64,000 bases of DNA from Halomonas sp. GD1P12. Lineage in GTDB: Bacteria > Pseudomonadota > Gammaproteobacteria > Pseudomonadales > Halomonadaceae. The stretch is from positions 1,922,001-1,986,000 of the forward strand of contig NZ_CP107007.1 in the NCBI RefSeq assembly GCF_025725645.1. The letters run 5' to 3'. Positions 45,878 through 55,551 of the stretch are shown here, one piece after another (the stretch's first letter is position 1; every line of letters starts with the position of its first letter). The notes under the pieces were generated by a model that was given only the letters and a program-made list of their open reading frames with translations, ran no database searches and was not told the origin of the DNA. Made by a program: the position numbers and the translations under genes.

Positions 45878-47110
45878 ATGACCTATCAAACGATTCGCCA
45901 GCGCTTTGTGCTAAGCGCTGGCAGCACCGTCATCATGGGCCTTTTGATGGCCGCTGCGACGAACTCCGAAGCCTCTGCCAACCGCCCGACTTTCACGCCG
46001 GCCCCAACCGCGCCGAGCGTTTCACAGCGCGCCGCCGAGCGCCCGGCCAGACTCGATGCCTATCACGCTCACTTTTGGGATTCACTCACTCTGGAGCCGC
46101 AAAGCGTCTGGACCACGCTTCGCACCTCCTTTCAGTGGCAGGACAAAACACTGCGCCCGGACGCCCAGGCCCGTGTCGACGAGTGGATCGAACACTACCG
46201 CGCGCGCCCGGAAAACATCGTCGCCATTATCGAGCGGGCAACGCCTTGGCTTGCCTATATCACCGAGCAGGTCAGCGAACGCGGCTTGCCCGGCGAGCTT
46301 GCGCTGATTCCTTTTGTGGAAAGCTCGTTTGACCCCAGCGCGAAAAGCCACATGGGCGCGGCGGGGCTCTGGCAGTTCATGCCACGGACCGGCGACGCGC
46401 TGGGCTTGACCCGCAACAGCCGCTACGACGGCCGGCTGGACGTGCTAACCTCGACCCAGGCGGCGCTCGACTATCTCGAATCCCAGGCCGAGCAGTGGTA
46501 CCACGGCGACATGATGCTCTCGCTTGCCGCCTATAATGCTGGCGCCGGTACGGTGAACAAGGCGGTGCGCCGCGCCCAGGGACAAGGGCTGGAAGGCAGC
46601 TACTGGGATCTCAGTCTGCCTTCGGAGACGCTGCAGTACGTGCCCAAGCTCAAGGCGATTTCGACCATCATTCAGGATCCTGAGCGCTACGGCGTGACGC
46701 TGCCCGACATTCACGCCTCGCCGGCCTTCGCCAAGGTGCAGCTGGCAACGCCCTTGAGCCTGGCCGAGGCGTCGGCCCTTTTGGACGTCAGCCAGCAGCG
46801 TCTGGTGGAGCTGAACCCGGGGCTTCTGGCGGCACAGGCCGGCCCGCGCAGCGCCCAGACGCTGCTGGTTCCCGAGGAGGCCGACACCGCGCTAATCGCC
46901 GAGCTTTCGCAAAACAGCGCCCCGGTGCTCGCCTCGACGCAGACGCCGTCGGTGCACCGCGTTGAAAGCGGCGATAGCCTTTCTGCCATCGCTGCGCGCT
47001 ATAATCTTGACCAGCGCGACCTGATTCGCTGGAATGCACTCGAGCGGCCGAGTGCGATCCAGCCGGGCCAGCTTTTGGCACTGTCGGCGCGTCAGGAGAG
47101 CAACACATAA
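45878..47110 (+). CDS. mltD: Membrane-bound lytic murein transglycosylase D
   Basis: MltD cleaves peptidoglycan glycan strands in the periplasm, leaving 1,6-anhydromuramic ends. The 410-residue protein has an N-terminal signal (about 1-34), an SLT domain with catalytic Glu in ALIPFVESSFDPSAKSHMGAAGLWQFMPRTG (about 142-172) and SLAAYNAGAGTVNKAV, and one C-terminal LysM repeat (HRVESGDSLSAIAARYNLDQRDLIRWN, about 360-405). E. coli MltD has two LysM repeats, so this is a shorter version. No lipobox cysteine is obvious in the signal. Confidence 0.92.
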   Translation: MTYQTIRQRFVLSAGSTVIMGLLMAAATNSEASANRPTFTPAPTAPSVSQRAAERPARLDAYHAHFWDSLTLEPQSVWTTLRTSFQWQDKTLRPDAQARVDEWIEHYRARPENIVAIIERATPWLAYITEQVSERGLPGELALIPFVESSFDPSAKSHMGAAGLWQFMPRTGDALGLTRNSRYDGRLDVLTSTQAALDYLESQAEQWYHGDMMLSLAAYNAGAGTVNKAVRRAQGQGLEGSYWDLSLPSETLQYVPKLKAISTIIQDPERYGVTLPDIHASPAFAKVQLATPLSLAEASALLDVSQQRLVELNPGLLAAQAGPRSAQTLLVPEEADTALIAELSQNSAPVLASTQTPSVHRVESGDSLSAIAARYNLDQRDLIRWNALERPSAIQPGQLLALSARQESNT

Positions 47111-47159
47111 CGCTTTCAGGCTGCTGCGTCGTGACTTTTTAACCCCAAGGACATCCTCG

Positions 47160-49082
47160 ATGCGAAGCGGTGTGGCCTTTGTAAAGAGCTTTTGGATAAA
47201 GAGCTTACGGGTAACGAGCTTGCGCGCGCTGGCGCTTACCGCCTGGGCGCTAGCGCTACCGGCGCTGGCGCAGAGCGAGCACGTGCCCCAGGCACTTCTG
47301 GACGAACCCGAAAGCGCGATGGTCGAAACCACTCATGCGCTCTCGCTCTATGATAGCCCGGAGCTTGACGACGGCTTCGCCTACTTTCCCCACGTCAATC
47401 CCCAGGCGCCGAAGGGCGGCTCCATCGTGCACACCGCGGTGGGTTCGAGCTTCGATTCGACCAACCCGTTCATCATTCGCGGCACCCCTGCCACTGGGGT
47501 GAGCAGCTACGTCTATGATACCCTCATGGCGAGCAACCCGAACGAGCCCTTCAGCCTCTACGGGCTTCTCGCCGAAGGCGTGCGCCTGGACCCGGAGCGC
47601 GAGTGGATCGAGTTCGACCTGCGCCCGGAGGCGCGCTTTCAGGACAACGAGCCGGTCACCGCCTACGACGTGGTGTTTACGTTCAACCTGTTGCGCGAAG
47701 AAGGTAACCCGTTTTTTGCCAGCTACTACGCGGGGGTCTCGAACGTGATCGCCCAGAGCGAGCACCAGGTACGCTTCGAGTTCAGCGACACCACCTCCCG
47801 AGAGCTTCCGCTGATCGTGGCGCAGCTGCCGATCCTGCCGCGCCACTACTGGGAGCCCAGGGATTTCACCTCGCCCACCCTCGCCGCCCACCCGGGCTCC
47901 GGGCCCTACCGCATCGGCGAGGTCGACCCGGGCCGGCGTATCGTGTTCGAGCGCGACGAGAACTATTGGGGCAAGGACCTGCCGGTCAATATCGGCCGCT
48001 ACAATTTCGATCGCATCGTCTACGACTACTATCGCGACCGCGATATCGCCTGGGAGGCGTTCAAGGCGGGACTGATCGATTTTCGCGAAGACGCCCGCGC
48101 AGCGACCTGGGCGATCGGCTACGACTTTCCCGCCTACAACGAAGGGCTGATCAAGCGTATCACCGTGCCGGACGTCAACCCGGCCATGATGCAGGCCTTC
48201 GTTTTCAACCTGAAAAAAGAGAAATTCCAGGACCCGCGGGTACGCGAGGCGCTCTCTCTCACCTTCGATTTCCCCTGGCTCAATACCAATATTTTCTACA
48301 ACGCCTACCAGCGCACCGAAAGCTACTTCCAGGACTCGGAGATGGAAGCGACCGGGCTGCCCTCGCAAGCCGAGCTTGCGCTTCTCGAGCCGCACCGTGA
48401 GGAACTGCTGGCCTCCCACGGCTCGGATCGGCTTTTCACCGAGCCGCTGCCCATTGATGAGCCTACCGCGCTTCGCGAACGCCTGCGCCGGGCGCTCACG
48501 CTTTTGCGCGAGGCCGGCTACGAGGTGGAGGACGGCGAGCTGATCCACCGTGAAACGGGCAGGCCGCTGCGGCTGGAAGTGCTGATGTATGACGCCGCGC
48601 TCGAGCGCGTGGTGCAGCCGATGCTCCGGAACATGGCGCGCCTCGGTATCGAGACCTCGATGCGCATCGTCGATATCAACCAGTACCTGAACCGGGTGCG
48701 CAACTACGACTACGATATCGTCATCAGCCACTATCCGCAGTCGAACAACCCGGGCAACGAGCAGCGCGACTATTGGACGAGCGCCGCCGCCGAGGCGCCG
48801 CAAAGCCGCAACCGCATGGCGCTGGCCCATCCGGCGGTGGACGATCTGGTCGACCACATCATCTCGGCCTCCGACCGTGAGGAGCTCGACACCGCGACAA
48901 GAGCGCTGGATCGCGTGCTGCGCTGGGGCTTTTATGCCATCCCGCACTACTACTCCGGCGAGACGCGTATCGCCGTGTGGGACAAGTTCGGCTATCCGGA
49001 GCCGTTTCCCGCCTACGCCATGGACCTCGACGCCTGGTGGGTGGACCGCGAACGCGAAGCCCGGCTCGAGCGCCACCGCTAG
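47160..49082 (+). CDS. yejA: Peptide ABC transporter substrate-binding protein, YejA-like
   Basis: A 640-residue periplasmic binding protein of the family 5 (oligopeptide) group. A signal peptide spans about 1-35 (cleavage near ALPALAQ). The sequence HALSLYDSPELDDGFAYFPHVNPQAPKGGSI (about 58-88) is characteristic of the YejA/microcin C uptake branch. It begins the yejABEF operon, 49 bases after mltD, with AAGGA before the ATG at 47160. Ligands of YejABEF transporters are peptides and peptide antibiotics such as microcin C; the natural ligand here is unknown. Confidence 0.92.
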   Translation: MRSGVAFVKSFWIKSLRVTSLRALALTAWALALPALAQSEHVPQALLDEPESAMVETTHALSLYDSPELDDGFAYFPHVNPQAPKGGSIVHTAVGSSFDSTNPFIIRGTPATGVSSYVYDTLMASNPNEPFSLYGLLAEGVRLDPEREWIEFDLRPEARFQDNEPVTAYDVVFTFNLLREEGNPFFASYYAGVSNVIAQSEHQVRFEFSDTTSRELPLIVAQLPILPRHYWEPRDFTSPTLAAHPGSGPYRIGEVDPGRRIVFERDENYWGKDLPVNIGRYNFDRIVYDYYRDRDIAWEAFKAGLIDFREDARAATWAIGYDFPAYNEGLIKRITVPDVNPAMMQAFVFNLKKEKFQDPRVREALSLTFDFPWLNTNIFYNAYQRTESYFQDSEMEATGLPSQAELALLEPHREELLASHGSDRLFTEPLPIDEPTALRERLRRALTLLREAGYEVEDGELIHRETGRPLRLEVLMYDAALERVVQPMLRNMARLGIETSMRIVDINQYLNRVRNYDYDIVISHYPQSNNPGNEQRDYWTSAAAEAPQSRNRMALAHPAVDDLVDHIISASDREELDTATRALDRVLRWGFYAIPHYYSGETRIAVWDKFGYPEPFPAYAMDLDAWWVDREREARLERHR

Positions 49083-49112
49083 GGCTTTTTCGACCATCGC
49101 CAGGAGCGCACC

Positions 49113-50186
49113 GTGGCCCGCTACACTCTTCGCCGACTGCTGCTGATGATCCCCACGCTGCTGGGGATCATGCTGCTCAACTTCATCATCGTGCAGGCCG
49201 CGCCAGGCGGGCCGATCGATCAGATGCTGGCGCGCTTCGAAGGCGCGAACGCCATGGCCAGCACGCGACTGGACATGGGCGGCGCCGACATCCAGGTCAA
49301 CGACGACTCCCGCGGGGCGCGAGGGATCGACCCGCGCTTCATCGAACAGCTCGAGCAGCAGTTCGGCTTCGACAAGCCCGCTCACGAGCGCTTTTTCACC
49401 ATGCTGTGGGACTACGCGCGGCTGGATTTCGGCACCAGCTTCTTTCGCGACCGCCCGGTGATCGACCTGATGATCGAGCGCCTGCCGGTGTCGATTTCGC
49501 TCGGGCTCTGGTCGACGCTGCTGGTCTATGTGATCTCGATCCCACTGGGCATTCGCAAGGCGCTGCATCACGGCTCGCGCTTTGACGTGTGGAGTTCGGG
49601 GCTTGTCATTGTGGGCTATGCGATCCCCGCCTTTCTATTCGCGATCCTGCTGATCGTGGTGTTCGCCGGCGGCAGCTACCTGGACTGGTTTCCGCTCAGA
49701 GGCCTCACCTCGCCCAATTTCGACGAGCTCTCGACGCTTGGCAAAATCAAGGACTACTTCTGGCACATTGCACTGCCGGTCGCGGCCACCGCGATTGGCA
49801 GCTTCGCCACGCTCACTATGCTGACCAAGAACAGCTTTCTCGACGAGATCCACAAGCAGTACGTGCTCACCGCCCGCGCCAAGGGCGCAAGCGAAAATCG
49901 CATTCTCTACGGCCACGTGTTTCGTAATGCGATGCTGATCATCATCGCGGGGCTTCCCGCGGCGCTGATCGGCATTTTCTTCACCGGGGCGCTCTTGATC
50001 GAGGTCATCTTCTCGCTCGACGGGCTGGGCCTGCTCGGGTTCGAGGCGGTGATGCAGCGCGACTACCCGGTGATTTTCGGCACGCTGTTTCTCTATACCG
50101 TCATCGGGCTGCTATTGAAGCTGCTGTCCGATTTGACCTACGTCTGGGTCGATCCGCGCATCGACTTTGCGACCAGGGAGTCCTGA
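49113..50186 (+). CDS. yejB: Peptide ABC transporter permease, YejB-like
   Basis: A 357-residue inner-membrane permease of the DppB/OppB class with about six helices. It begins [38 protein letters not shown], the standard N terminus. A long periplasmic insert (about 45-125) matches YejB. The ATPase-contact EAA loop is in [23 protein letters not shown] (about 250-272). It starts with GTG at 49113 behind CAGGAG. It lies between yejA and yejE, two bases before the latter. Confidence 0.93.
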   Translation: MARYTLRRLLLMIPTLLGIMLLNFIIVQAAPGGPIDQMLARFEGANAMASTRLDMGGADIQVNDDSRGARGIDPRFIEQLEQQFGFDKPAHERFFTMLWDYARLDFGTSFFRDRPVIDLMIERLPVSISLGLWSTLLVYVISIPLGIRKALHHGSRFDVWSSGLVIVGYAIPAFLFAILLIVVFAGGSYLDWFPLRGLTSPNFDELSTLGKIKDYFWHIALPVAATAIGSFATLTMLTKNSFLDEIHKQYVLTARAKGASENRILYGHVFRNAMLIIIAGLPAALIGIFFTGALLIEVIFSLDGLGLLGFEAVMQRDYPVIFGTLFLYTVIGLLLKLLSDLTYVWVDPRIDFATRES

Positions 50187-50188
50187 CC

Positions 50189-51259
50189 ATGGCCGCTGCT
50201 CACCGCCTCTCGCCCATTACCCGACGCCGCCTGGCGGCGTTTCGCGCCAACCGCCGCGCCCGGGTCTCGCTCTGGATCTTTGGCGTACTGTTCGTCGTAA
50301 GCTTAGCCTCCGAGCTGATCGCCAACGATAAGCCGCTGGTCATGCACTTCGATGGCCAATGGTACGCCCCGCTTCTCATCGACTACCCGGAAACCGAGTT
50401 CGGCGGCTTCTTACCGACCCGCACCGACTATCTCGACCCCTTCATTCGCGAGCAGATCGCGGACAACGGCTGGGCGCTGTGGCCGCTGATTCCGTTCTCC
50501 TATCAAACGCTCGACATGCAGATGAGCCGGCCCTCGCCGGCACCGCCGGATTCGCGCCATTGGCTGGGCACCGACGACCAGGGCCGCGACGTGCTGGCCC
50601 GGGTCATTTATGGCTTTCGTTTGTCGGTGGCGTTCGCCCTGGTGCTCACCGCCGGGTCGATCGTGATGGGCGTACTCGCCGGCGGCGTGCAGGGCTATTT
50701 TGGCGGCAAGGTGGACCTGATCGGCCAGCGCATTACCGAGATCTGGTCGGGGCTTCCGGTGCTGTTTCTACTGATCATTCTGGCAAGCTTCGTGCAACCC
50801 GGATTCTGGTGGCTGTTGGGCATCATGCTGCTCTTCTCCTGGCTGGGGCTCGTCGATATCGTGCGCGCCGAGTTTCTGCGCGCGCGTAATTTGGAGTACG
50901 TGCGCGCGGCCAAAGCCATGGGGCTACCCTCACGGCTGATCATGTGGCGCCACGTGCTCCCCAACGCCATGGTCGCCACGCTCACCTTCATCCCGTTTCT
51001 GTTCACTGGTGCCATCGGCACGCTAACCGCGCTGGACTTTCTCGGCTTTGGCCTGCCGCCGGGCGCGCCCTCGCTTGGTGAGCTGGCGGCCCAGGGCAAG
51101 AACAACCTGCACGCGCCCTGGCTTGGCATCACGGCCTTCATGACGCTTGCCATCATGCTCTCGCTGCTGGTGTTCATCGGCGAGGGTTTGAGAGACGCTT
51201 TCGATCCTCGCCACGTCAGCCACGGCGCCACGCCTGCGCCGGGAGCCTCGCATGCCTGA
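50189..51259 (+). CDS. yejE: Peptide ABC transporter permease, YejE-like
   Basis: A 356-residue second permease of the DppC/OppC class. The N terminus is basic (RRRLAAFRANRRARVSLWIFGVLF), with one helix and then a large periplasmic segment before the core helices (about 145-340). The HWLGTDDQGRDVLARVIYGFRLS motif (about 125-147) is diagnostic, and the EAA loop is in YVRAAKAMGLPSRLIMWRHVLPNA. Its end overlaps yejF by eight bases. Confidence 0.93.
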   Translation: MAAAHRLSPITRRRLAAFRANRRARVSLWIFGVLFVVSLASELIANDKPLVMHFDGQWYAPLLIDYPETEFGGFLPTRTDYLDPFIREQIADNGWALWPLIPFSYQTLDMQMSRPSPAPPDSRHWLGTDDQGRDVLARVIYGFRLSVAFALVLTAGSIVMGVLAGGVQGYFGGKVDLIGQRITEIWSGLPVLFLLIILASFVQPGFWWLLGIMLLFSWLGLVDIVRAEFLRARNLEYVRAAKAMGLPSRLIMWRHVLPNAMVATLTFIPFLFTGAIGTLTALDFLGFGLPPGAPSLGELAAQGKNNLHAPWLGITAFMTLAIMLSLLVFIGEGLRDAFDPRHVSHGATPAPGASHA

Positions 51260-52844
51260 ACCGCTTTTTCGCCTCGACCATTTTAGCGTTGCCTTCGACG
51301 GTCAGCCGGTGGTGGACGGGCTTTCACTCGAGGTTCATCGCGGCGAAACGCTGGCGATCGTGGGGGAATCCGGCTCGGGCAAGTCGGTGTCGGCGCTGGG
51401 AGCGATCGATCTGCTGCCCGCCAGCGCCCGGGTGAGCGGCGAGCGCTGGCTGGAGGGCACCGACCTCAACCGTCAAAGCAAGGCGCAGTGGAGCGGACTT
51501 CGCGGCAGCCGCGTGGGCTTCGTGTTTCAGGAGCCCATGACCTCACTGAATCCGCTACACCGCATCGGCAAGCAGTTGTTTGAGGCGCTGCGCTTGCATC
51601 AGGGATTGAGAGGTCAGGCCGCCCACCGGCGGGCGAAGGAGCTACTGGAGCAGGTCAAACTGCCCCGCGCCGACGAGCTTTTGAGTGCCTGGCCGCACCA
51701 GCTCTCCGGCGGGCAGCGCCAGCGGGTGATGATCGCCATGGCGATCGCCAACAACCCGGCCCTCTTGATCGCCGACGAACCCACCACCGCGCTCGACGTT
51801 ACCGTGCAGCAGGAGATTCTGGCGCTGTTGAAAGCACTTCGCGACGAGTACGGCATGGGCATGCTGTTCATCACCCACGACTTGAACCTGGTACGCCGCT
51901 TCGCCGAGCGGGTGTGTGTCATGAAGGCGGGCCGCGTTGAGGAGACCGGCCGGGTCGAGGAGGTGTTTCGCCACCCACAAAGCGCCTATACCCAAGCGCT
52001 GATCGATGCCGAGCCTACCGGGCAGCCAGCGCCGGTCAGCGCCACCAAGCCGCTTTTGCGTGCCCGCGGGCTCAGCGTGCGCTTCGAGCGCCCCGCCGCC
52101 GGGCTATTCAAACGCAAGCGCCCCGCGTTCGAGGCAGTCAAAACGGTAGACCTCGACATCGCCCCGGGGGAAACCCTGGGCGTGGTGGGCGAATCCGGCT
52201 CTGGCAAAACGACACTGGCCTCGGCGATCATGCGTTTGGTGCCTTCTCGGGGTGAAATCACCCTGGGCGAGACGCCGCTGGGTAGGCTGGGCGGTCGCGC
52301 CTTGAGAGCCGAGCGCCACCGCCTGCAGATGGTGTTTCAGGACCCTTACGGCGCACTGTCACCGCGTATGTCGGTGTTCGATATTGTCAGCGAAGGGCTG
52401 CGCTTTCACTACCCAAAACTCTCAAGCGAAGAGGTCGCGCGCCGCGTGACGCACACGCTCAAGGAGGTGGGTTTGCCCGAAAGCTGTGCGGCGCGCTACC
52501 CGCATGAGTTCTCCGGCGGCCAGCGCCAGCGCATCGCGGTGGCCCGGGCGATCATTCTGGAGCCCGAGCTTCTGGTGCTGGACGAGCCGACCTCGGCGCT
52601 GGACCGCACGGTGCAAAAGCAGCTCATCGCCCTTCTGCGCGAGCTGCAGGCCAAGCGCCAGCTCAGCTACCTGTTCATCAGCCACGACCTGGCCGTGGTC
52701 CGCGCCATGGCGCACCGCGTACTGGTATTAAAGGATGGTGAAGTCGTCGAACAGGGACCTACACACGAGGTGCTGGCAAACCCGCAGCACGCCTACACCC
52801 GCGCGCTGCTCGACGCCGCTCAGCTCGCTGCCGTAGAACCCTAG
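51252..52844 (+). CDS. yejF: Peptide ABC transporter ATPase with duplicated domains, YejF-like
   Basis: A 530-residue cytoplasmic protein carrying two complete ABC ATPase domains that energise YejBE. Each has Walker A (GESGSGKS at about 36-43; GESGSGKT at about 315-322), the ABC signature (LSGGQRQRV; FSGGQRQRI) and Walker B (LLIADEPTTALD; LLVLDEPTSALD). Such tandem fusions are usual for YejF. It is last in the operon. No terminator with a T tract is seen behind it; only a dyad at 52897. Confidence 0.95.
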   Translation: MPEPLFRLDHFSVAFDGQPVVDGLSLEVHRGETLAIVGESGSGKSVSALGAIDLLPASARVSGERWLEGTDLNRQSKAQWSGLRGSRVGFVFQEPMTSLNPLHRIGKQLFEALRLHQGLRGQAAHRRAKELLEQVKLPRADELLSAWPHQLSGGQRQRVMIAMAIANNPALLIADEPTTALDVTVQQEILALLKALRDEYGMGMLFITHDLNLVRRFAERVCVMKAGRVEETGRVEEVFRHPQSAYTQALIDAEPTGQPAPVSATKPLLRARGLSVRFERPAAGLFKRKRPAFEAVKTVDLDIAPGETLGVVGESGSGKTTLASAIMRLVPSRGEITLGETPLGRLGGRALRAERHRLQMVFQDPYGALSPRMSVFDIVSEGLRFHYPKLSSEEVARRVTHTLKEVGLPESCAARYPHEFSGGQRQRIAVARAIILEPELLVLDEPTSALDRTVQKQLIALLRELQAKRQLSYLFISHDLAVVRAMAHRVLVLKDGEVVEQGPTHEVLANPQHAYTRALLDAAQLAAVEP

Positions 52845-52896
52845 CAGGCGCGACTAAAACGGGTTTCAGCCCAAAACGGGCATTGCGTCGACTCAA

Positions 52897-52923
52897 ATGC
52901 ACCGGTTTTCATGACCGGTGCAT
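52897..52923. repeat. Ten-base inverted repeat between yejF and rsuA
   Basis: ATGCACCGGT (52897-52906) and ACCGGTGCAT (52914-52923) pair perfectly around seven bases. No T tract follows on either strand, so it is not a classical terminator. It may act as an mRNA 3'-end stabilising hairpin or a protein site. Confidence 0.5.
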
Positions 52924-53051
52924 AGCACTGCTCGAAAACTCTGTTTAACGATTTCCAATTTCGCCACTACTTTGCAGCTTGTAGCCAGCGGGCAAGATAA
53001 CGGTATAAATTGAGCTTGTGAGTACGCAGTTATGGGTGGCCTCTGAAATAC

Positions 53052-53756
53052 TCAGAAACGCGCTATCTCCTCCGCCGTCAGTTCGCGCCACTCGCCCGGG
53101 GCGAGTTCGTCGGGTAGCGCGATCGGCCCGATCGATTGACGATGAAGCGACACCACGCGGTTGCCGAGCGCGGCGAACATCCGCTTGACCTGGTGATAGC
53201 GCCCCTCGGTGATCACAAGCGATGCCCGCATCGGGCTCAGAAATTCGAGTGTCGCCGGTGCGGTAGGCGTATCGTCGTCATCGAGCAGCACGCCTTCGGC
53301 TATTTGCGCAACGGCGCGCTCTGCTGCGGCCCCTTCGACGGGCTCGGCAAGGTCAGCAATGTAAACCTTGGCACAGCGGTGCTTCGGTGAGGTGATGCGG
53401 TGAGACCACTGTCCGTCATCGGTCAACAGCAAAAGCCCGGTGGTATCCACATCGAGGCGTCCGACCGGCTGTAGCCGCTCCGCCCTGGGCAGATCGATCA
53501 AATCTATCGCGCGCGGGTAGAGCCCGCGCCGTGCGGTGCACTCCACGTCTTCGGGCTTGTGGAGCATCACGTAACGAAGCCCAACGAGCGCCAGCCGTTC
53601 ACCGCTTAACTCGATGACATCCTGGGCGGTATCGACGTGAATGGATGCCTGCTTGACCGGTTCGCCGTTGAGTGTCACTTCGCCATTTTTGAGCGCGCGC
53701 TTGGCCAGGCTTCGCGTGAGTTCGGTGGTTTCACTAAGAAAACGATCCAGACGCAT
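53052..53756 (-). CDS. rsuA: 16S rRNA pseudouridine(516) synthase
   Basis: RsuA makes pseudouridine 516 in 16S rRNA. The 234-residue protein has an N-terminal S4 RNA-binding domain (MRLDRFLSETTELTRSLAKRALKNGEVTLNG, 1-31) and the RsuA-type catalytic core with the nucleophile Asp in PVGRLDVDTTGLLLLTDDG (about 98-116), ending with EGRYHQVKRMFAALGNRVVSLHR. Its ATG shares one base with the upstream omega-amidase stop (TAATG). Confidence 0.92.
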   Translation of the reverse strand: MRLDRFLSETTELTRSLAKRALKNGEVTLNGEPVKQASIHVDTAQDVIELSGERLALVGLRYVMLHKPEDVECTARRGLYPRAIDLIDLPRAERLQPVGRLDVDTTGLLLLTDDGQWSHRITSPKHRCAKVYIADLAEPVEGAAAERAVAQIAEGVLLDDDDTPTAPATLEFLSPMRASLVITEGRYHQVKRMFAALGNRVVSLHRQSIGPIALPDELAPGEWRELTAEEIARF

Positions 53757-54571
53757 TACTGGCCCACTCCTGGCAAAAGCTCGAAGCGGTCCGCGTCCTG
53801 CCAGGCGGGAAACTTCTCACGAAATTCATCGAGGGCGGTTTTATCGAGCGTGCCGGTTTCAATGAAGGCGCTATGCGCGGGCCGGTCAATGAGCGGCTCG
53901 CCCTTGAAGTCGACCAGCATCGAATCGCCGCTGTAGGCGAGCCCCTTGGCGTCTTCGCCCACGCGGTTGACGCCGATGACGTAGCTCAGGTTCTCGACGG
54001 CCCGCGCCTGAAGCAGCGTACGCCAAGGATTGCGCCGCGGCGACGGCCAGTTGGCCACGCACAAAAGCGCGTCGTACTCGAAGTGCTCGCCCTCGCCCGG
54101 CTGCTGGCGCGACCAGACTGGAAAGCGCAGGTCGTAGCAGACGCTGAGCAGGATTTTGAAGCCCTTGAGTTCGACGAGTTTGCGCTCGCGGCCCATACCG
54201 TAACGCTCGTGCTCGCCGGCCATGCGAAACAGATGGCGCTTGTCGTAATAGTCGATCTTGCCGTCCGGAGTGGCCCAGATCATGCGGTTGTAGTACTCAC
54301 CGTCATCGACGATTGCCACGCTCCCGGTGATCACGCAGTCGCGCGCCTTCGCCTGGTCCAAGAGCCAGGCCACGCTCTCGCTCTGCGCCATGGGCTGGGC
54401 CATGTCTCGGGAGTTCATGGTAAAGCCGGTGGCAAACATTTCCGGCAGCACGATCAGGTCGGTATCGCGGCCGTCGAGCTCGCCAAGTAGCGTTTGAAGA
54501 TGCGTGTGATTGGCCCTGGGGTCTTCCCAGCGCAGGTCGCACTGCACCAGGCTCGTTTTCAACTCGGCCAT
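53756..54571 (-). CDS. yafV: Omega-amidase, YafV-type nitrilase family
   Basis: A 271-residue carbon-nitrogen hydrolase that removes the amide from 2-oxoglutaramate or 2-oxosuccinamate, a metabolite repair and methionine-salvage step. The catalytic triad is Glu44 (VLPEMFATGF), Lys111 (YYDKRHLF) and Cys145 (LLSVCYDLRFP), all in family context. The start at 54571 has an AAGGAG site seven bases upstream. It is translationally linked to rsuA and divergent from rarD. Confidence 0.9.
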   Translation of the reverse strand: MAELKTSLVQCDLRWEDPRANHTHLQTLLGELDGRDTDLIVLPEMFATGFTMNSRDMAQPMAQSESVAWLLDQAKARDCVITGSVAIVDDGEYYNRMIWATPDGKIDYYDKRHLFRMAGEHERYGMGRERKLVELKGFKILLSVCYDLRFPVWSRQQPGEGEHFEYDALLCVANWPSPRRNPWRTLLQARAVENLSYVIGVNRVGEDAKGLAYSGDSMLVDFKGEPLIDRPAHSAFIETGTLDKTALDEFREKFPAWQDADRFELLPGVGQ

Positions 54572-54648
54572 ACCGGGTCTCCTTGTTGCTCTACCGATGA
54601 ATGATGACATTGTGTGCTAGATTAGCATTTTTTGATGATGAGGCCGTC

Positions 54649-55551
54649 ATGCTATCGCCCCCTACTCGCGACCCGGAAGCCGTCAAGGGCGTTACCTTTG
54701 GACTGACCGCCTATGTGATGTGGGGCTGTTTTCCGCTCTATTTCGCACTGTTTAGCGGCGTGCCCGCTTTTGAGGTGCTGCTTCACCGCATCGTCTGGTC
54801 CTGCGTGTTTTTGATCGCGGTGATTACGCTGCTCAAGCGCTGGGCGCCGGTGACGAGTGCATTGAGAGCGCCCAGGCGGCTGGGGCGGGTATTGATCTGC
54901 GCGGTGCTGATCGGCGCCAACTGGGGGCTCTATATCTACGCGGTGGAAAGCCACCAGGTGCTTCAGGCGAGCCTTGGCTACTTTTTGACGCCGCTAATCA
55001 ACGTCGCCCTTGGGGTGATCGTGCTGCGTGAAACGATGGGCAAAACGCAGCTCGCCGCCCTCGGGCTTGCGAGCAGCGCGATCGTCATTCAGCTCGTCAC
55101 GCTTGGCGAGCTGCCCTGGATCAGCCTGATGCTGGCACTGAGTTTCGGAAGCTACGGGCTCTTTCGCAAGCAGGTGCCTTTGGACGGCCTTTCGGGGCTG
55201 TTCGTCGAAACGCTATTGCTGTTGCCACTGGCACTGCTCGCGCTGGCCTGGCTCAGCGCCCAGGGCGCCTCGCATTTCCTAATGGATGCGCCGACCAGCG
55301 CGCTTTTGATCAGCTGTGGTGTCGCAACGGCGCTTCCGCTTTTGGCCTTTGCTGGCGCCGCCCGACGGCTGCGCCTGTCGACCATCGGCTTTTTGATGTA
55401 CATCAACCCGAGCATGCAGTTTCTGATTGCGTTGACCGTGTTCGACGAGCCGCTCGGCACCATCCAACTCATCACGTTCATCATGATCTGGCTGGGGCTT
55501 GCGCTCTACTCCTGGTCCTCCTGGCGGTCACGTCCGCGCGCCGGCGCTTAG
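54649..55551 (+). CDS. rarD: EamA-family transporter RarD
   Basis: A 300-residue inner-membrane protein with ten helices in two EamA repeats. It matches Rar[35 protein letters not shown] near the N terminus and [18 protein letters not shown] near the C terminus. RarD was named for chloramphenicol resistance in Pseudomonas, but its physiological substrate is unknown. I use the ATG at 54649 with GAGG upstream. Its 3' end overlaps the convergent chemoreceptor gene by 24 bases. Confidence 0.9.
   Translation: MLSPPTRDPEAVKGVTFGLTAYVMWGCFPLYFALFSGVPAFEVLLHRIVWSCVFLIAVITLLKRWAPVTSALRAPRRLGRVLICAVLIGANWGLYIYAVESHQVLQASLGYFLTPLINVALGVIVLRETMGKTQLAALGLASSAIVIQLVTLGELPWISLMLALSFGSYGLFRKQVPLDGLSGLFVETLLLLPLALLALAWLSAQGASHFLMDAPTSALLISCGVATALPLLAFAGAARRLRLSTIGFLMYINPSMQFLIALTVFDEPLGTIQLITFIMIWLGLALYSWSSWRSRPRAGA

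Noticed and set aside
47256-49571. 771-codon open frame antisense to yejA and yejB
   Set aside because: Both sense-strand genes are convincing transporter components, and the antisense product is low-complexity with no family match.
52897-52923. Inverted repeat considered as the yejF terminator
   Set aside because: No T tract follows on either strand.
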